A stretch of DNA of 6,336 bases, taken from assembly GCA_015655565.1 (NCBI GenBank), contig JAATEU010000060.1:1-6336 (forward strand), in the 5' to 3' direction. The position numbers were made by a program, and so were the translations under genes. Below, piece by piece: positions 1 to 5,583 of this stretch. The notes beneath the pieces were generated by a model. The model was not told where the DNA came from, searched no databases, and worked only from the letters and a program-made list of their open reading frames with translations. Source of the stretch: Clostridiales bacterium (GTDB lineage Bacteria > Bacillota > Clostridia > Lachnospirales > Lachnospiraceae). Each line of letters starts with the position of its first letter. Position 1 is the stretch's first letter.

Positions 1-17
1 GCCCGTTTTTTGCGGGC
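1..17. terminator. Possible hairpin terminator at the window edge
   Basis: GCCCG and CGGGC form a 5-bp GC-only stem around a T-rich 7-nt loop. On the + strand no U-run follows (the next bases are CTCTCAAATTTC), so as a + terminator it is weak. If it acts on the - strand, or extends leftwards, the deciding bases lie outside the window. It may mark the end of an upstream gene that is not seen here. Confidence 0.3.
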
Positions 18-128
18 TCTCAAATTTCATTGTTCCATTCTGCTTAGTATCATTTCCAAATAGTGAACGTCCCCCCCCTCTTTCAATCCAATAGAATAAA
101 GCCGCAATTCTTCCTATTCCAAAAATTT

Positions 129-163
129 GAAATTAATTTCTATAATTATAAATATCATAATTA
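129..163. repeat. Pair of AT-rich inverted repeats, possible operator
   Basis: GAAATTAATTTC at 129-140 is a perfect 12-bp palindrome. TAATTAT (143-149) and ATAATTA (157-163) are perfect 7-bp inverted arms separated by 7 nt. Both could bind a dimeric regulator, but AT-only palindromes arise often by chance in a low-GC genome. They lie nearly 300 bp from the next start codon, so a role at that gene is uncertain. Confidence 0.25.
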
Positions 164-256
164 AAATGAGATATCAATAGGTTACGGATACAATTAACAT
201 AAGTTTTACTAAAGAGGATTTTTCTTTACAAACTTATTATACGAGGAACCCTTCCA

Positions 257-355
257 ATGAAAACACGGTTGACTACACCGGGAAACTGCCGGGAACTTTT
301 GCAAAATCTTCCTGCGTTTGCCGTAGTTACAGATGATGAAATACTTGCATTTTAA
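257..355 (+). CDS. Doubtful 32-aa ORF
   Basis: The ORF runs ATG to TAA and encodes a 32-residue peptide starting MKTRLTTPGN and ending DDEILAF. A GAGGA-like ribosome binding sequence (243-247) lies about 9 nt upstream. I recognise no family. There is no clear signal peptide or membrane segment. It could be a real small protein, the relic of a gene that once stood before the DUF1015 gene, or chance. A second 24-codon ORF follows in another frame (361-435), but it overlaps the likely promoter of the next gene, which favours a non-coding reading there. Confidence is low because nothing but the start context supports translation. Confidence 0.15.
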   Translation: MKTRLTTPGNCRELLQNLPAFAVVTDDEILAF

Positions 356-372
356 GGCATATGGATTATAAT
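345..372 (+). promoter_or_regulatory. Candidate sigma-A promoter for the DUF1015 gene
   Basis: A perfect TATAAT (-10) at 367-372 is preceded, 16 nt away, by TTGCAT (-35, 3 of 6 matches) at 345-350. The predicted transcript would begin near 379 and give a leader of about 70 nt before the ATG at 450. The -35 is weak, so the call rests mainly on the exact -10 and its position. No better pair was seen closer to the gene. Confidence 0.4.
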
Positions 373-449
373 GGGTATATAGAGGATTGTCACCCGGAAA
401 GTATCATTGGGCTTTCAAGTGAATATAGCAGTTAGGGAGGATTTACTTA

Positions 450-1697
450 ATGGCAGACGTGAAACCGTTTCAGTGTATCAGACCCAATAAGGAGGCGGCA
501 GCCAGGGTTGCCGCATTGCCTTATGACGTATATAACAGGGAAGAGGCTAAGGGAGAAATTGCTAAGGAGCCTTTCTCTTTTCTTCGCATTGACCGGGCTG
601 AGACTCAGTTTGATGACAGTGTGGATACTTATGATGACAGAGTATATGCCAGGGCTGGGGAATTGTTGAGGAATATGATTTCTGATGGTATTTTAATCAG
701 GGAAGCAAAGGAGTGTTATTATGTTTATGAGCTAATCATGAACGGCAGATCCCAGACAGGTCTGGCGGCCTGTGCCTCAATTGATGATTATCTGTATAAT
801 GTAATTAAGAAGCATGAAAATACAAGGGAGGATAAAGAACAGGACAGAATCCGCCATGTGGATATCTGTGATGCCCAGACCGGTCCTATTTTCTTAGCGT
901 ACCGTTCCCATGAAACAATCAATAAAATAATTGATGAAGTGAAGCAGGGCGAAGTTTTGTATGGTTTTACCTCACCGGACGGAATCACCCATAATGTGTG
1001 GGCAATCAAAGAAGAAGATAAAATTATAGGGATTAGGAATGCATTTACGGGTATTGACAGTATTTACATAGCCGATGGCCATCACAGGGCCGCTTCCGCA
1101 GTAAAAGTAGGATTAAAGCGAAGGAAGTCGAATCCCGGTTTTGATGGTACGGAGGAATTTAATTATTTTCTTTCCGTTTTCTTTCCGGAAGATCAGCTGA
1201 TGATTATGCCTTATAACAGGGTAGTGAAAGATTTAAACGGATATGGGATCAATGAATTTTTAGATAAAATCTCCAAATATTTTATAATTGAGCCAATGGG
1301 AAAACAGGCTTATTCCCCGGATAAAAAGGGGAGTTTTGGTATGTATGCGGAAGGAAGCTGGTACAAACTTACGGCACGGGTTGCCGTAAAAAACAGCTGT
1401 GACCCGGTTAAAGCGCTGGATGTTTCCATACTGCAAGACTATTTATTAAGTAAAATACTTGGTATCGGGGACCCCCGTACGGATAAGAGAATTGATTTTA
1501 TCGGCGGCATCAGAGGACTTAAGGAACTGGAAAGAAGAGTTAATGGAGGTATGGCAGCAGCCTTTTCCATGTATCCCACCGGCATTACGGAATTATTTGC
1601 CGTGTCCGATGCCGGTATATTAATGCCTCCGAAATCCACCTGGTTTGAGCCTAAATTAAGAAGCGGTTTATTTATCCATAAGCTTACTAAAATATAA
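450..1697 (+). CDS. DUF1015 family protein (SerK-like motif; possible free-serine kinase)
   Basis: This 415-residue soluble protein is a full-length member of DUF1015 (PF06245 as I recall). The start at 450 is supported by AGGGAGG at 434-440, 9 nt upstream. Family landmarks are PYDV (24-27), HENT (122-125), GPIFLAY (145-151), ADGHHR (208-213), LDVSILQD (323-330), RTDKRIDFIGG (343-353) and a conserved C-terminal block from MPPKSTWFEP (392-401) to IH (410). No signal peptide or membrane segment is seen. Known for the family: clostridial members are commonly next to serA and serC of serine biosynthesis. The DGHHR motif resembles that of ParB/sulfiredoxin-fold free-serine kinases such as SerK and SbnI. 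A role as a serine kinase or in phosphoserine metabolism is therefore my inference. To my recollection a thermophile homologue has been reported to have such activity, which I cannot verify here. In this window the gene stands alone, with a convergent 11-bp 3' overlap with azlD. Family assignment is firm and biochemical function is tentative. Confidence 0.93.
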   Translation: MADVKPFQCIRPNKEAAARVAALPYDVYNREEAKGEIAKEPFSFLRIDRAETQFDDSVDTYDDRVYARAGELLRNMISDGILIREAKECYYVYELIMNGRSQTGLAACASIDDYLYNVIKKHENTREDKEQDRIRHVDICDAQTGPIFLAYRSHETINKIIDEVKQGEVLYGFTSPDGITHNVWAIKEEDKIIGIRNAFTGIDSIYIADGHHRAASAVKVGLKRRKSNPGFDGTEEFNYFLSVFFPEDQLMIMPYNRVVKDLNGYGINEFLDKISKYFIIEPMGKQAYSPDKKGSFGMYAEGSWYKLTARVAVKNSCDPVKALDVSILQDYLLSKILGIGDPRTDKRIDFIGGIRGLKELERRVNGGMAAAFSMYPTGITELFAVSDAGILMPPKSTWFEPKLRSGLFIHKLTKI

Positions 1698-2019
1698 ACT
1701 GGACTAACAGCATATACATTATGGTTCCGGCACCAATACTAAGGAAAGTATGGTTTTTCCATAAATGCAAAACAATAATGACTGCTGCTGAAATTAATTC
1801 AGGGAGACCAAAGGGAGAGGCGGTGAAGGAAATGTCTTTTAAGCAGTAAATAACAAGCATACCGATAATGGTGTAGGGCAAAACCCTGCCCAGGTATGCA
1901 ATGTATCCTGGAGTTTTCTTATTTTCCGGAAACAGAATAAAAGGCAGGAACCTTATTACTATTGTAGTTAAGCTGATAATTCCAAAGAACAGGACGGACT
2001 CACCTATTGTAAATGGCAT
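1687..2019 (-). CDS. azlD: Branched-chain amino acid exporter small subunit, AzlD family
   Basis: This 110-residue, very hydrophobic membrane protein has the usual AzlD length and about three to four membrane-spanning stretches (roughly 8-29, 47-61, 71-86 and 92-109). Family signatures visible are RFLPF (23-27), YLGRVLPYTIIGMLVIYCL (42-60), and the C-terminal H-LWK (85-88) followed by LSIGAGTIMYMLL (93-105). Known for the family: AzlD pairs with AzlC to form an exporter for branched-chain amino acids and their toxic analogues in the cytoplasmic membrane. The start codon (2019-2017) lies inside the end of azlC. GGAG (complement of 2028-2031) sits 8 nt before it, so the two are co-transcribed and probably translationally coupled. 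Its stop overlaps the 3' end of the convergent DUF1015 gene by 11 bp. I saw no intrinsic terminator for it. The substrate is inferred from the family, not shown here. Confidence 0.92.
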   Translation of the reverse strand: MPFTIGESVLFFGIISLTTIVIRFLPFILFPENKKTPGYIAYLGRVLPYTIIGMLVIYCLKDISFTASPFGLPELISAAVIIVLHLWKNHTFLSIGAGTIMYMLLVQFIF

Positions 2020-2717
2020 GTTGTATTCTCCGATTCTATTTTATTTTGAAAAACGGTTACGATAAACAGAATGGCAATCATGGAGGGTATGATAAAATCA
2101 GATGCGCCGAAAATCATTCTGCATAAAATAGAAGCCCCCAGGCCTGTCAGTACAGGGATATGATTGGTGGCAGACTTCCACTGGTTAATAAAAATAACAA
2201 TAAACAGGGCGGTCAGTACAAAATCAATTCCGTTGGTATTAAAATGAATGATACTGCCAAGTATACTCCCTAAAATGGAACCGGATACCCAATAAATCTG
2301 ATCCAGCAAAGTAATAAAAAACATAAACCATCCTTTATCAATTTCATTTTGGGGAGTGGCGGAGCACAGGATTGAAAAGGTTTCATCGGTTAACCCAAAG
2401 ATTAAATAAGGTTTTTTGCCGCCCGTTCCCTGAAATTTGGAAAGCATGGAGATTCCATAAAATAAATGCCTGGCATTTACCGTTAAAGTCATGATGCAGG
2501 CATAGAAAGGGTGAAAACCTGCAGCCAGCAGACTTAAGGATACAAACTGCATGGAGCCGGCATAAATAAAAAGGCTGGTTAAGACAGCCCATATAATGGA
2601 ATATCCTTTGCTGTTCAATAAAATTCCATAGGCTGTTCCCAGGACAATGTATCCGGCAAAAACAGGAAGGGTATATGGTAATGCAGCCCGAAAGGCCTTT
2701 GCCTTTTTGTTCATCAT
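2004..2717 (-). CDS. azlC: Branched-chain amino acid exporter large subunit, AzlC family
   Basis: This 237-residue multi-spanning membrane protein is of normal AzlC length. Recognisable elements are the N-terminal ALPYTLPVFAGYIVLGTAYG region (12-31), YAGSMQF (52-58), NARHLFYG (81-88), TDETF (110-114) and LDQIYWVSGSILG (138-150). More membrane helices follow around 164-178 and 205-223. Known for the family: with AzlD it exports branched-chain amino acids across the cytoplasmic membrane. Two consecutive ATGs (2717-2715 and 2714-2712) follow AAAAGGAG (complement of 2722-2729). Spacing is 4 nt to the first and 7 nt to the second, so translation may really begin at the second, giving 236 residues. 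The gene is first in an azlCD operon, overlaps azlD by 16 bp, and has a good promoter-like site at 2761-2789. No Lrp-type regulator gene is adjacent in the window. Family call is firm and the transported substrate is inferred. Confidence 0.93.
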   Translation of the reverse strand: MMNKKAKAFRAALPYTLPVFAGYIVLGTAYGILLNSKGYSIIWAVLTSLFIYAGSMQFVSLSLLAAGFHPFYACIMTLTVNARHLFYGISMLSKFQGTGGKKPYLIFGLTDETFSILCSATPQNEIDKGWFMFFITLLDQIYWVSGSILGSILGSIIHFNTNGIDFVLTALFIVIFINQWKSATNHIPVLTGLGASILCRMIFGASDFIIPSMIAILFIVTVFQNKIESENTTCHLQ

Positions 2718-2760
2718 TAAACTCCTTTTAAATGTTTTCTGAATAATAATACAGGATTTA

Positions 2761-2789
2761 ATGATAATATAAATTTATAAAATAGGCAA
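2761..2789 (-). promoter_or_regulatory. Candidate sigma-A promoter of azlCD
   Basis: Read on the - strand, TTGCCT (-35, 4 of 6 matches; complement of 2784-2789) is followed after exactly 17 nt by TATCAT (-10, 5 of 6; complement of 2761-2766). Transcription would start near 2754, leaving a leader of only about 37 nt before azlC. That is too short for a T-box or similar attenuator, so regulation, if any, would be by a DNA-binding protein. Confidence 0.5.
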
Positions 2790-2980
2790 GATTATTAAAA
2801 ATTTTTTTTATTTTATTTTTGCATTCAATCCATTTATAAAAATAGAAATAAAATGGAACTAAACCATATTTTGTATCGTCTATTATGTGAAGGTAAGGAA
2901 CCAGTGCATGCCCGGAAGTAATTCAAACGGGAAACGAGAAATGGTTTTACCGTATGATATTCCGGAGCGCTTAAGGGAAA

Positions 2981-2987
2981 AAGGAGG
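2981..2987 (+). promoter_or_regulatory. Ribosome binding site that fixes the YcdB-SLH start
   Basis: AAGGAGG lies 7 nt before the ATG at 2995, an ideal clostridial ribosome binding site. The frame is open upstream to an ATG at 2887, but that start has no comparable site. It would also put 36 polar residues ahead of the signal peptide. The start at 2995 is therefore preferred. Confidence 0.9.
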
Positions 2988-2994
2988 AATTAAT

Positions 2995-5334
2995 ATGTTT
3001 CGAAAAAAATTAGTACCAATGGTCTTAATTGGCTGCGTAATTACAACCTGTTTGCCCGGGTCGGTTTATGCGGCTGTAGACGATGCTTCCGGCTGGGGGC
3101 AGACGTCTTATGTTAAAGAGGCTGCAGCGGCAAATGCAGCAGAACCAAGTGATTCCGCAAGTGACTTTGGAAGTACATCTTCCGCTGATATTCCAGCAAC
3201 AGGGGGAGCAGTAACTGCTGAACCGAAAGCAGAGGATTTAGAGCGTATTATTGCGGCAGTAAAATCCAAAATTACAGTTTCGGAGAAGTTGTCCGTATTT
3301 GATTATAATTTTAATACGGAAAGCTATGATTCCTCAGCTTATTGGCGGTTGAACTGGTCTACGGAGGATTATTCAGAAAGTATCACCGTACGAAGCGATC
3401 AGGAGGGAAATATTTTATATTATTATTCCATTAATAATAATGACGGCAGCTATGCACTGAAGTACTTGAAATCGGAGCTGAAGGAAACTGCCGGTCGATT
3501 TATTAAGAAGGTAGCTCCGGATATTTATAACAAGATTGAATATGTGGATTCGTCATCGGAAGGAACCTACAGCGGACAATATACTTATCAGTACCAGCGT
3601 GTGGAGAATGGGGTTCCCATGCCTGATAATATGGTAACGGTAGGCGTAAATTATGAAACCGGTAAAGTAGTGTATTTTGATGCCAGCTGGTTGTATGAGG
3701 TGGAAATTCCCTCTGCAGATACTAAGATTACGAAGCAGGAGGCAGCTGAAAAAATCGGCAAAACAGTTGCCATGAAACTGGCATACCAAAATGCATATAC
3801 AACCGACGAAGACGGCAATACAAAAATAAAAGCGTTTCTGGTATATTCTCCGGATAATTCCTATGTGGCTGTAGATGCCAAAACCGGCGAGGTTTATACT
3901 ACGCAGAATGAATGGATTGACAGGGGAGAGAATGGCTATGGTTCTGCGGCCGAGGAGAAAGAAGCTGCTGATTCATCAACCGCGAACGGCGGACAGTCAC
4001 TGACAGAAGAAGAAATTCTGAAAGTAGATGAAATTAAAGGCTTAATCAGTAAGGAAAATGCTATTAAAGCAGTGACAGGAAATAAGAGTTTATTATTGGA
4101 AGATAATTTAAAATCCATTTCTGCTAAATTGTATAAACAGGATAATTTTTACAGGGTTGGTGAAGATACGAAATATATTTGGAGTATCAGTTTGTCCGAT
4201 CCAAGGGAAATTAATAAAGAAAGCGGGGATACTTATCGTGCTTCTGCTAATGCAAACGTGGATGCAGTGACCGGTAAAATAATTTCCTTTTATGCAAGTG
4301 TTAAAGAGTATTATGATATAAGTGAGAAAGAATGGGAGACCGTAAAAGTAAAATACAGTTCCGATCAGGGACAGAAAATTTTAGAAGGATTTTTAAAGGA
4401 ACAGATACCAGATAAGTTTGAAAAGTCAGTGTTAACCGATAACAGCGAATCTTATATTATTGCATATAAGGACGACAAGGAAGTATACGGCGGTTATTCT
4501 TATAACTATGACAGGGTAAATGAAGGAATTAATTATTCTTATAACGGTATTTACGGTTCCGTGGATGGTGTAACCGGAAAAATTTATTCCTTCTCTTATA
4601 ATTGGAATGATAATGTAACCTTTGAATCACCTAAAAGTATCATTAGTGCCACGGATGCATTTAAGGTATATATTTCCAATGAAGGATATCATCTTGCATA
4701 TGAGATAAATAGTATTCATTCCTATGACGGTTCCGAGAAAGATGTAATAAGTACGGAGGACTATTCCATTGAGAATGAAGTACGGTTAGTCTACAGAACG
4801 GATATATCCCCTGCTTACTTTTCTCCGTTTACCGGGAAACAGTTAAATTATGATGGGGAGGAATATGCCTTAGATGAAAACATCTATAATTACAGTGATA
4901 TTAAAGATGTTGCATCCAGCCGCAATATCAGGCTTTTGGCAGATATCGGCATCGGATTTAAAGGCGGGGAGTTCAAACCGGATAAGGCCGTAACAACCGG
5001 GGAATTAACCGAATTCTTAAATCTGGCAGATATTTATTATAACGACGGTAAATACCAGATCAAGAAGGACAATTCAACTATTACACGTCTTGCGGTATCT
5101 AAGTTTGCGGTACAGGTTTTAGGTTATGAAAGCATTGCGAAGTTAAAAGGAATTTATAACATCAGCTTTCAGGATCAGGATCAGATATCACAGGAGTATC
5201 TTGGTTATGTTGCATTGGCACAGGGCTTAAACTTAATTACCGGCAACGGTAATAATGAATTCAGGCCGAACGATAAATTAACCCGTGTTGAAGCGGCAGA
5301 TATGTTAATAGCTATGTTAAGTGTAGAAAAGTAA
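2995..5334 (+). CDS. Exported YcdB/YcdC-domain protein with C-terminal S-layer homology segments
   Basis: Read from the preferred ATG, the protein has 779 residues. Residues 1-26 are a Sec signal peptide (FRKK, hydrophobic core, cleavage after VYA). LIGC at 11-14 fits a lipobox, but its hydrophobic core is short, so signal peptidase I cleavage is more likely. A low-complexity Ala/Ser/Glu linker (about 27-75) leads to two YcdB/YcdC-type halves, roughly 82-304 and 350-617, joined by a Glu/Ala/Ser linker. Residues 194-232 and 499-537 align without gaps (14 of 39 identical) and share the Y-Y-Y-R-V-G and TGK-F-W pattern. The C-terminus holds SLH-like segments at about 635-678, 695-711 (partial) and 723-774, with GGEFKPDKAVTTGE and NNEFRPNDKLTRVEAA as cores. 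SLH domains usually bind secondary cell-wall polymer, so this is probably a wall-anchored surface protein. The mature part has no cysteine. YcdB/YcdC function is unknown, and no catalytic motif was seen. It is probably monocistronic, ending at a strong terminator. Confidence 0.88.
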   Translation: MFRKKLVPMVLIGCVITTCLPGSVYAAVDDASGWGQTSYVKEAAAANAAEPSDSASDFGSTSSADIPATGGAVTAEPKAEDLERIIAAVKSKITVSEKLSVFDYNFNTESYDSSAYWRLNWSTEDYSESITVRSDQEGNILYYYSINNNDGSYALKYLKSELKETAGRFIKKVAPDIYNKIEYVDSSSEGTYSGQYTYQYQRVENGVPMPDNMVTVGVNYETGKVVYFDASWLYEVEIPSADTKITKQEAAEKIGKTVAMKLAYQNAYTTDEDGNTKIKAFLVYSPDNSYVAVDAKTGEVYTTQNEWIDRGENGYGSAAEEKEAADSSTANGGQSLTEEEILKVDEIKGLISKENAIKAVTGNKSLLLEDNLKSISAKLYKQDNFYRVGEDTKYIWSISLSDPREINKESGDTYRASANANVDAVTGKIISFYASVKEYYDISEKEWETVKVKYSSDQGQKILEGFLKEQIPDKFEKSVLTDNSESYIIAYKDDKEVYGGYSYNYDRVNEGINYSYNGIYGSVDGVTGKIYSFSYNWNDNVTFESPKSIISATDAFKVYISNEGYHLAYEINSIHSYDGSEKDVISTEDYSIENEVRLVYRTDISPAYFSPFTGKQLNYDGEEYALDENIYNYSDIKDVASSRNIRLLADIGIGFKGGEFKPDKAVTTGELTEFLNLADIYYNDGKYQIKKDNSTITRLAVSKFAVQVLGYESIAKLKGIYNISFQDQDQISQEYLGYVALAQGLNLITGNGNNEFRPNDKLTRVEAADMLIAMLSVEK

Positions 5335-5348
5335 TAGAATTTAACCGG

Positions 5349-5395
5349 AAGGGGCCGTTGCAAAATAGCTTAATTTGCAACGGCCCCTTTTATTT
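5349..5395 (+). terminator. Strong intrinsic terminator after the YcdB-SLH gene
   Basis: AAGGGGCCGTTGCAAA (5349-5364) and its perfect complement (5374-5389) form a 16-bp stem with a 9-nt loop, followed by TTTTATTT. It begins 14 nt after the stop codon. On the - strand the same stem would be followed by less of a U-run, so it mainly ends the + transcript and separates it from the small ORF/protease unit downstream. Confidence 0.93.
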
Positions 5396-5443
5396 GGGAA
5401 GGGCCATGTATTAGGAGACCTTGAAGGTTTGAAAGAAACAAAG

Positions 5444-5450
5444 AAAGGAG
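5444..5450 (+). promoter_or_regulatory. Strong ribosome binding site of the 40-codon ORF
   Basis: AAAGGAG lies exactly 7 nt before the ATG at 5458. It is much better than the GGTGG (5572-5576) that precedes the protease start, which suggests ribosomes load here and reach the protease by coupling. Confidence 0.75.
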
Positions 5451-5457
5451 AATCTAA

Positions 5458-5580
5458 ATGAAACTGAAAAAAAGTGAAGAAAAACAAAGAAAGATATGGA
5501 TAAATGAATTAAAGTATACAGTCAAGCACATTTTACCGGGAACTACATATTTACATAATAAGAGAAAATGTGGTGGTTAA
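5458..5580 (+). CDS. Small basic protein (40 aa) upstream of the S8 peptidase
   Basis: This ORF encodes 40 residues (MKLKKSEEKQ at the start, NKRKCGG at the end). Eleven of them are Lys and two or three are Arg, so it is strongly basic, and there is one Cys near the C-terminus. I recognise no family. It has no signal peptide or hydrophobic segment, and residues 1-24 could form an amphipathic helix. Evidence for translation is an AAAGGAG 7 nt upstream and a stop (5578-5580) that lies only 3 nt before the protease ATG at 5584. It also sits directly after a terminator, at the head of a new unit. It could be a leader peptide that drives translation of the protease, a partner or substrate of the protease, or a small DNA/RNA-binding protein. 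The last two are speculation. No clear sigma-A promoter was found in the 60 nt between the terminator and this ORF. Confidence 0.6.
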   Translation: MKLKKSEEKQRKIWINELKYTVKHILPGTTYLHNKRKCGG

Positions 5581-5583
5581 TGA

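Larger units (their letters stand above)
18..449. other. Intergenic region upstream of the DUF1015 gene
   Basis: No ORF of convincing length is present on either strand. The stretch holds a run of eight C at 71-78, a 12-bp perfect palindrome at 129-140 and a 7-bp inverted repeat at 143-149/157-163. It also holds two very short + ORFs (257-355 and 361-435) and a promoter-like element at 345-372 near the gene start. I recognise no T-box, S-box or other riboswitch consensus. A decayed gene is possible but not demonstrated. Confidence 0.6.
2718..2994. promoter_or_regulatory. Divergent intergenic region between azlC and the YcdB-SLH gene
   Basis: This very AT-rich stretch includes an A5-T8 tract at 2797-2809 and a T-rich run to 2820. 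It carries the azlCD promoter on the - strand. On the + strand a TATTAT hexamer at 2881-2886 could be a -10 for the YcdB-SLH gene, but no acceptable -35 stands 16-18 nt before it. The reading frame is open from 2887, yet this 108-nt segment is better read as an untranslated leader. CCGGAA (2912-2917) and TTCCGG (2960-2965) could pair across it. I see no match to the c-di-GMP-I riboswitch core. Confidence 0.45.

Noticed and set aside
71..78. Run of eight C as a phase-variation tract
   Set aside because: It lies in non-coding DNA with no promoter spacing or reading frame for slippage to change. It may also be a homopolymer sequencing artefact.
361..435. 24-codon ORF starting MDYNGYIEDC
   Set aside because: Its start overlaps the TATAAT at 367-372, it has no properly spaced ribosome binding site, and it ends inside the ribosome binding site of the next gene. 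It was not called as a gene and is kept only as part of the possible relic.
788..1009. 73-codon ORF on the - strand inside the DUF1015 gene
   Set aside because: It is a shadow of a clearly conserved coding frame on the + strand, with no recognisable protein features.
2383..2592. 69-codon - strand ORF inside azlC in another frame
   Set aside because: It lies wholly within azlC, whose frame carries all the family motifs.
2887..2994. 36-residue N-terminal extension of the YcdB-SLH protein from the ATG at 2887
   Set aside because: There is no ribosome binding site before 2887. The extension is polar and would bury a typical Sec signal peptide. AAGGAGG stands 7 nt before the ATG at 2995.
2887..2994. 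c-di-GMP riboswitch in the leader of the surface-protein gene
   Set aside because: Surface proteins of clostridia are often controlled this way, but the conserved GACGCAAAGC-type core and matching tetraloop/receptor elements are absent.
3553..4118. Two - strand ORFs (78 and 60 codons) within the YcdB-SLH gene
   Set aside because: They are antisense to a strongly supported coding region and have no ribosome binding site or family match that I can see.
5382..5405. Alternative antiterminator hairpin between GGCCC (5382-5386) and GGGCC (5401-5405)
   Set aside because: Five base pairs cannot compete with the perfect 16-bp terminator stem, and the pairing involves sequence transcribed after termination.
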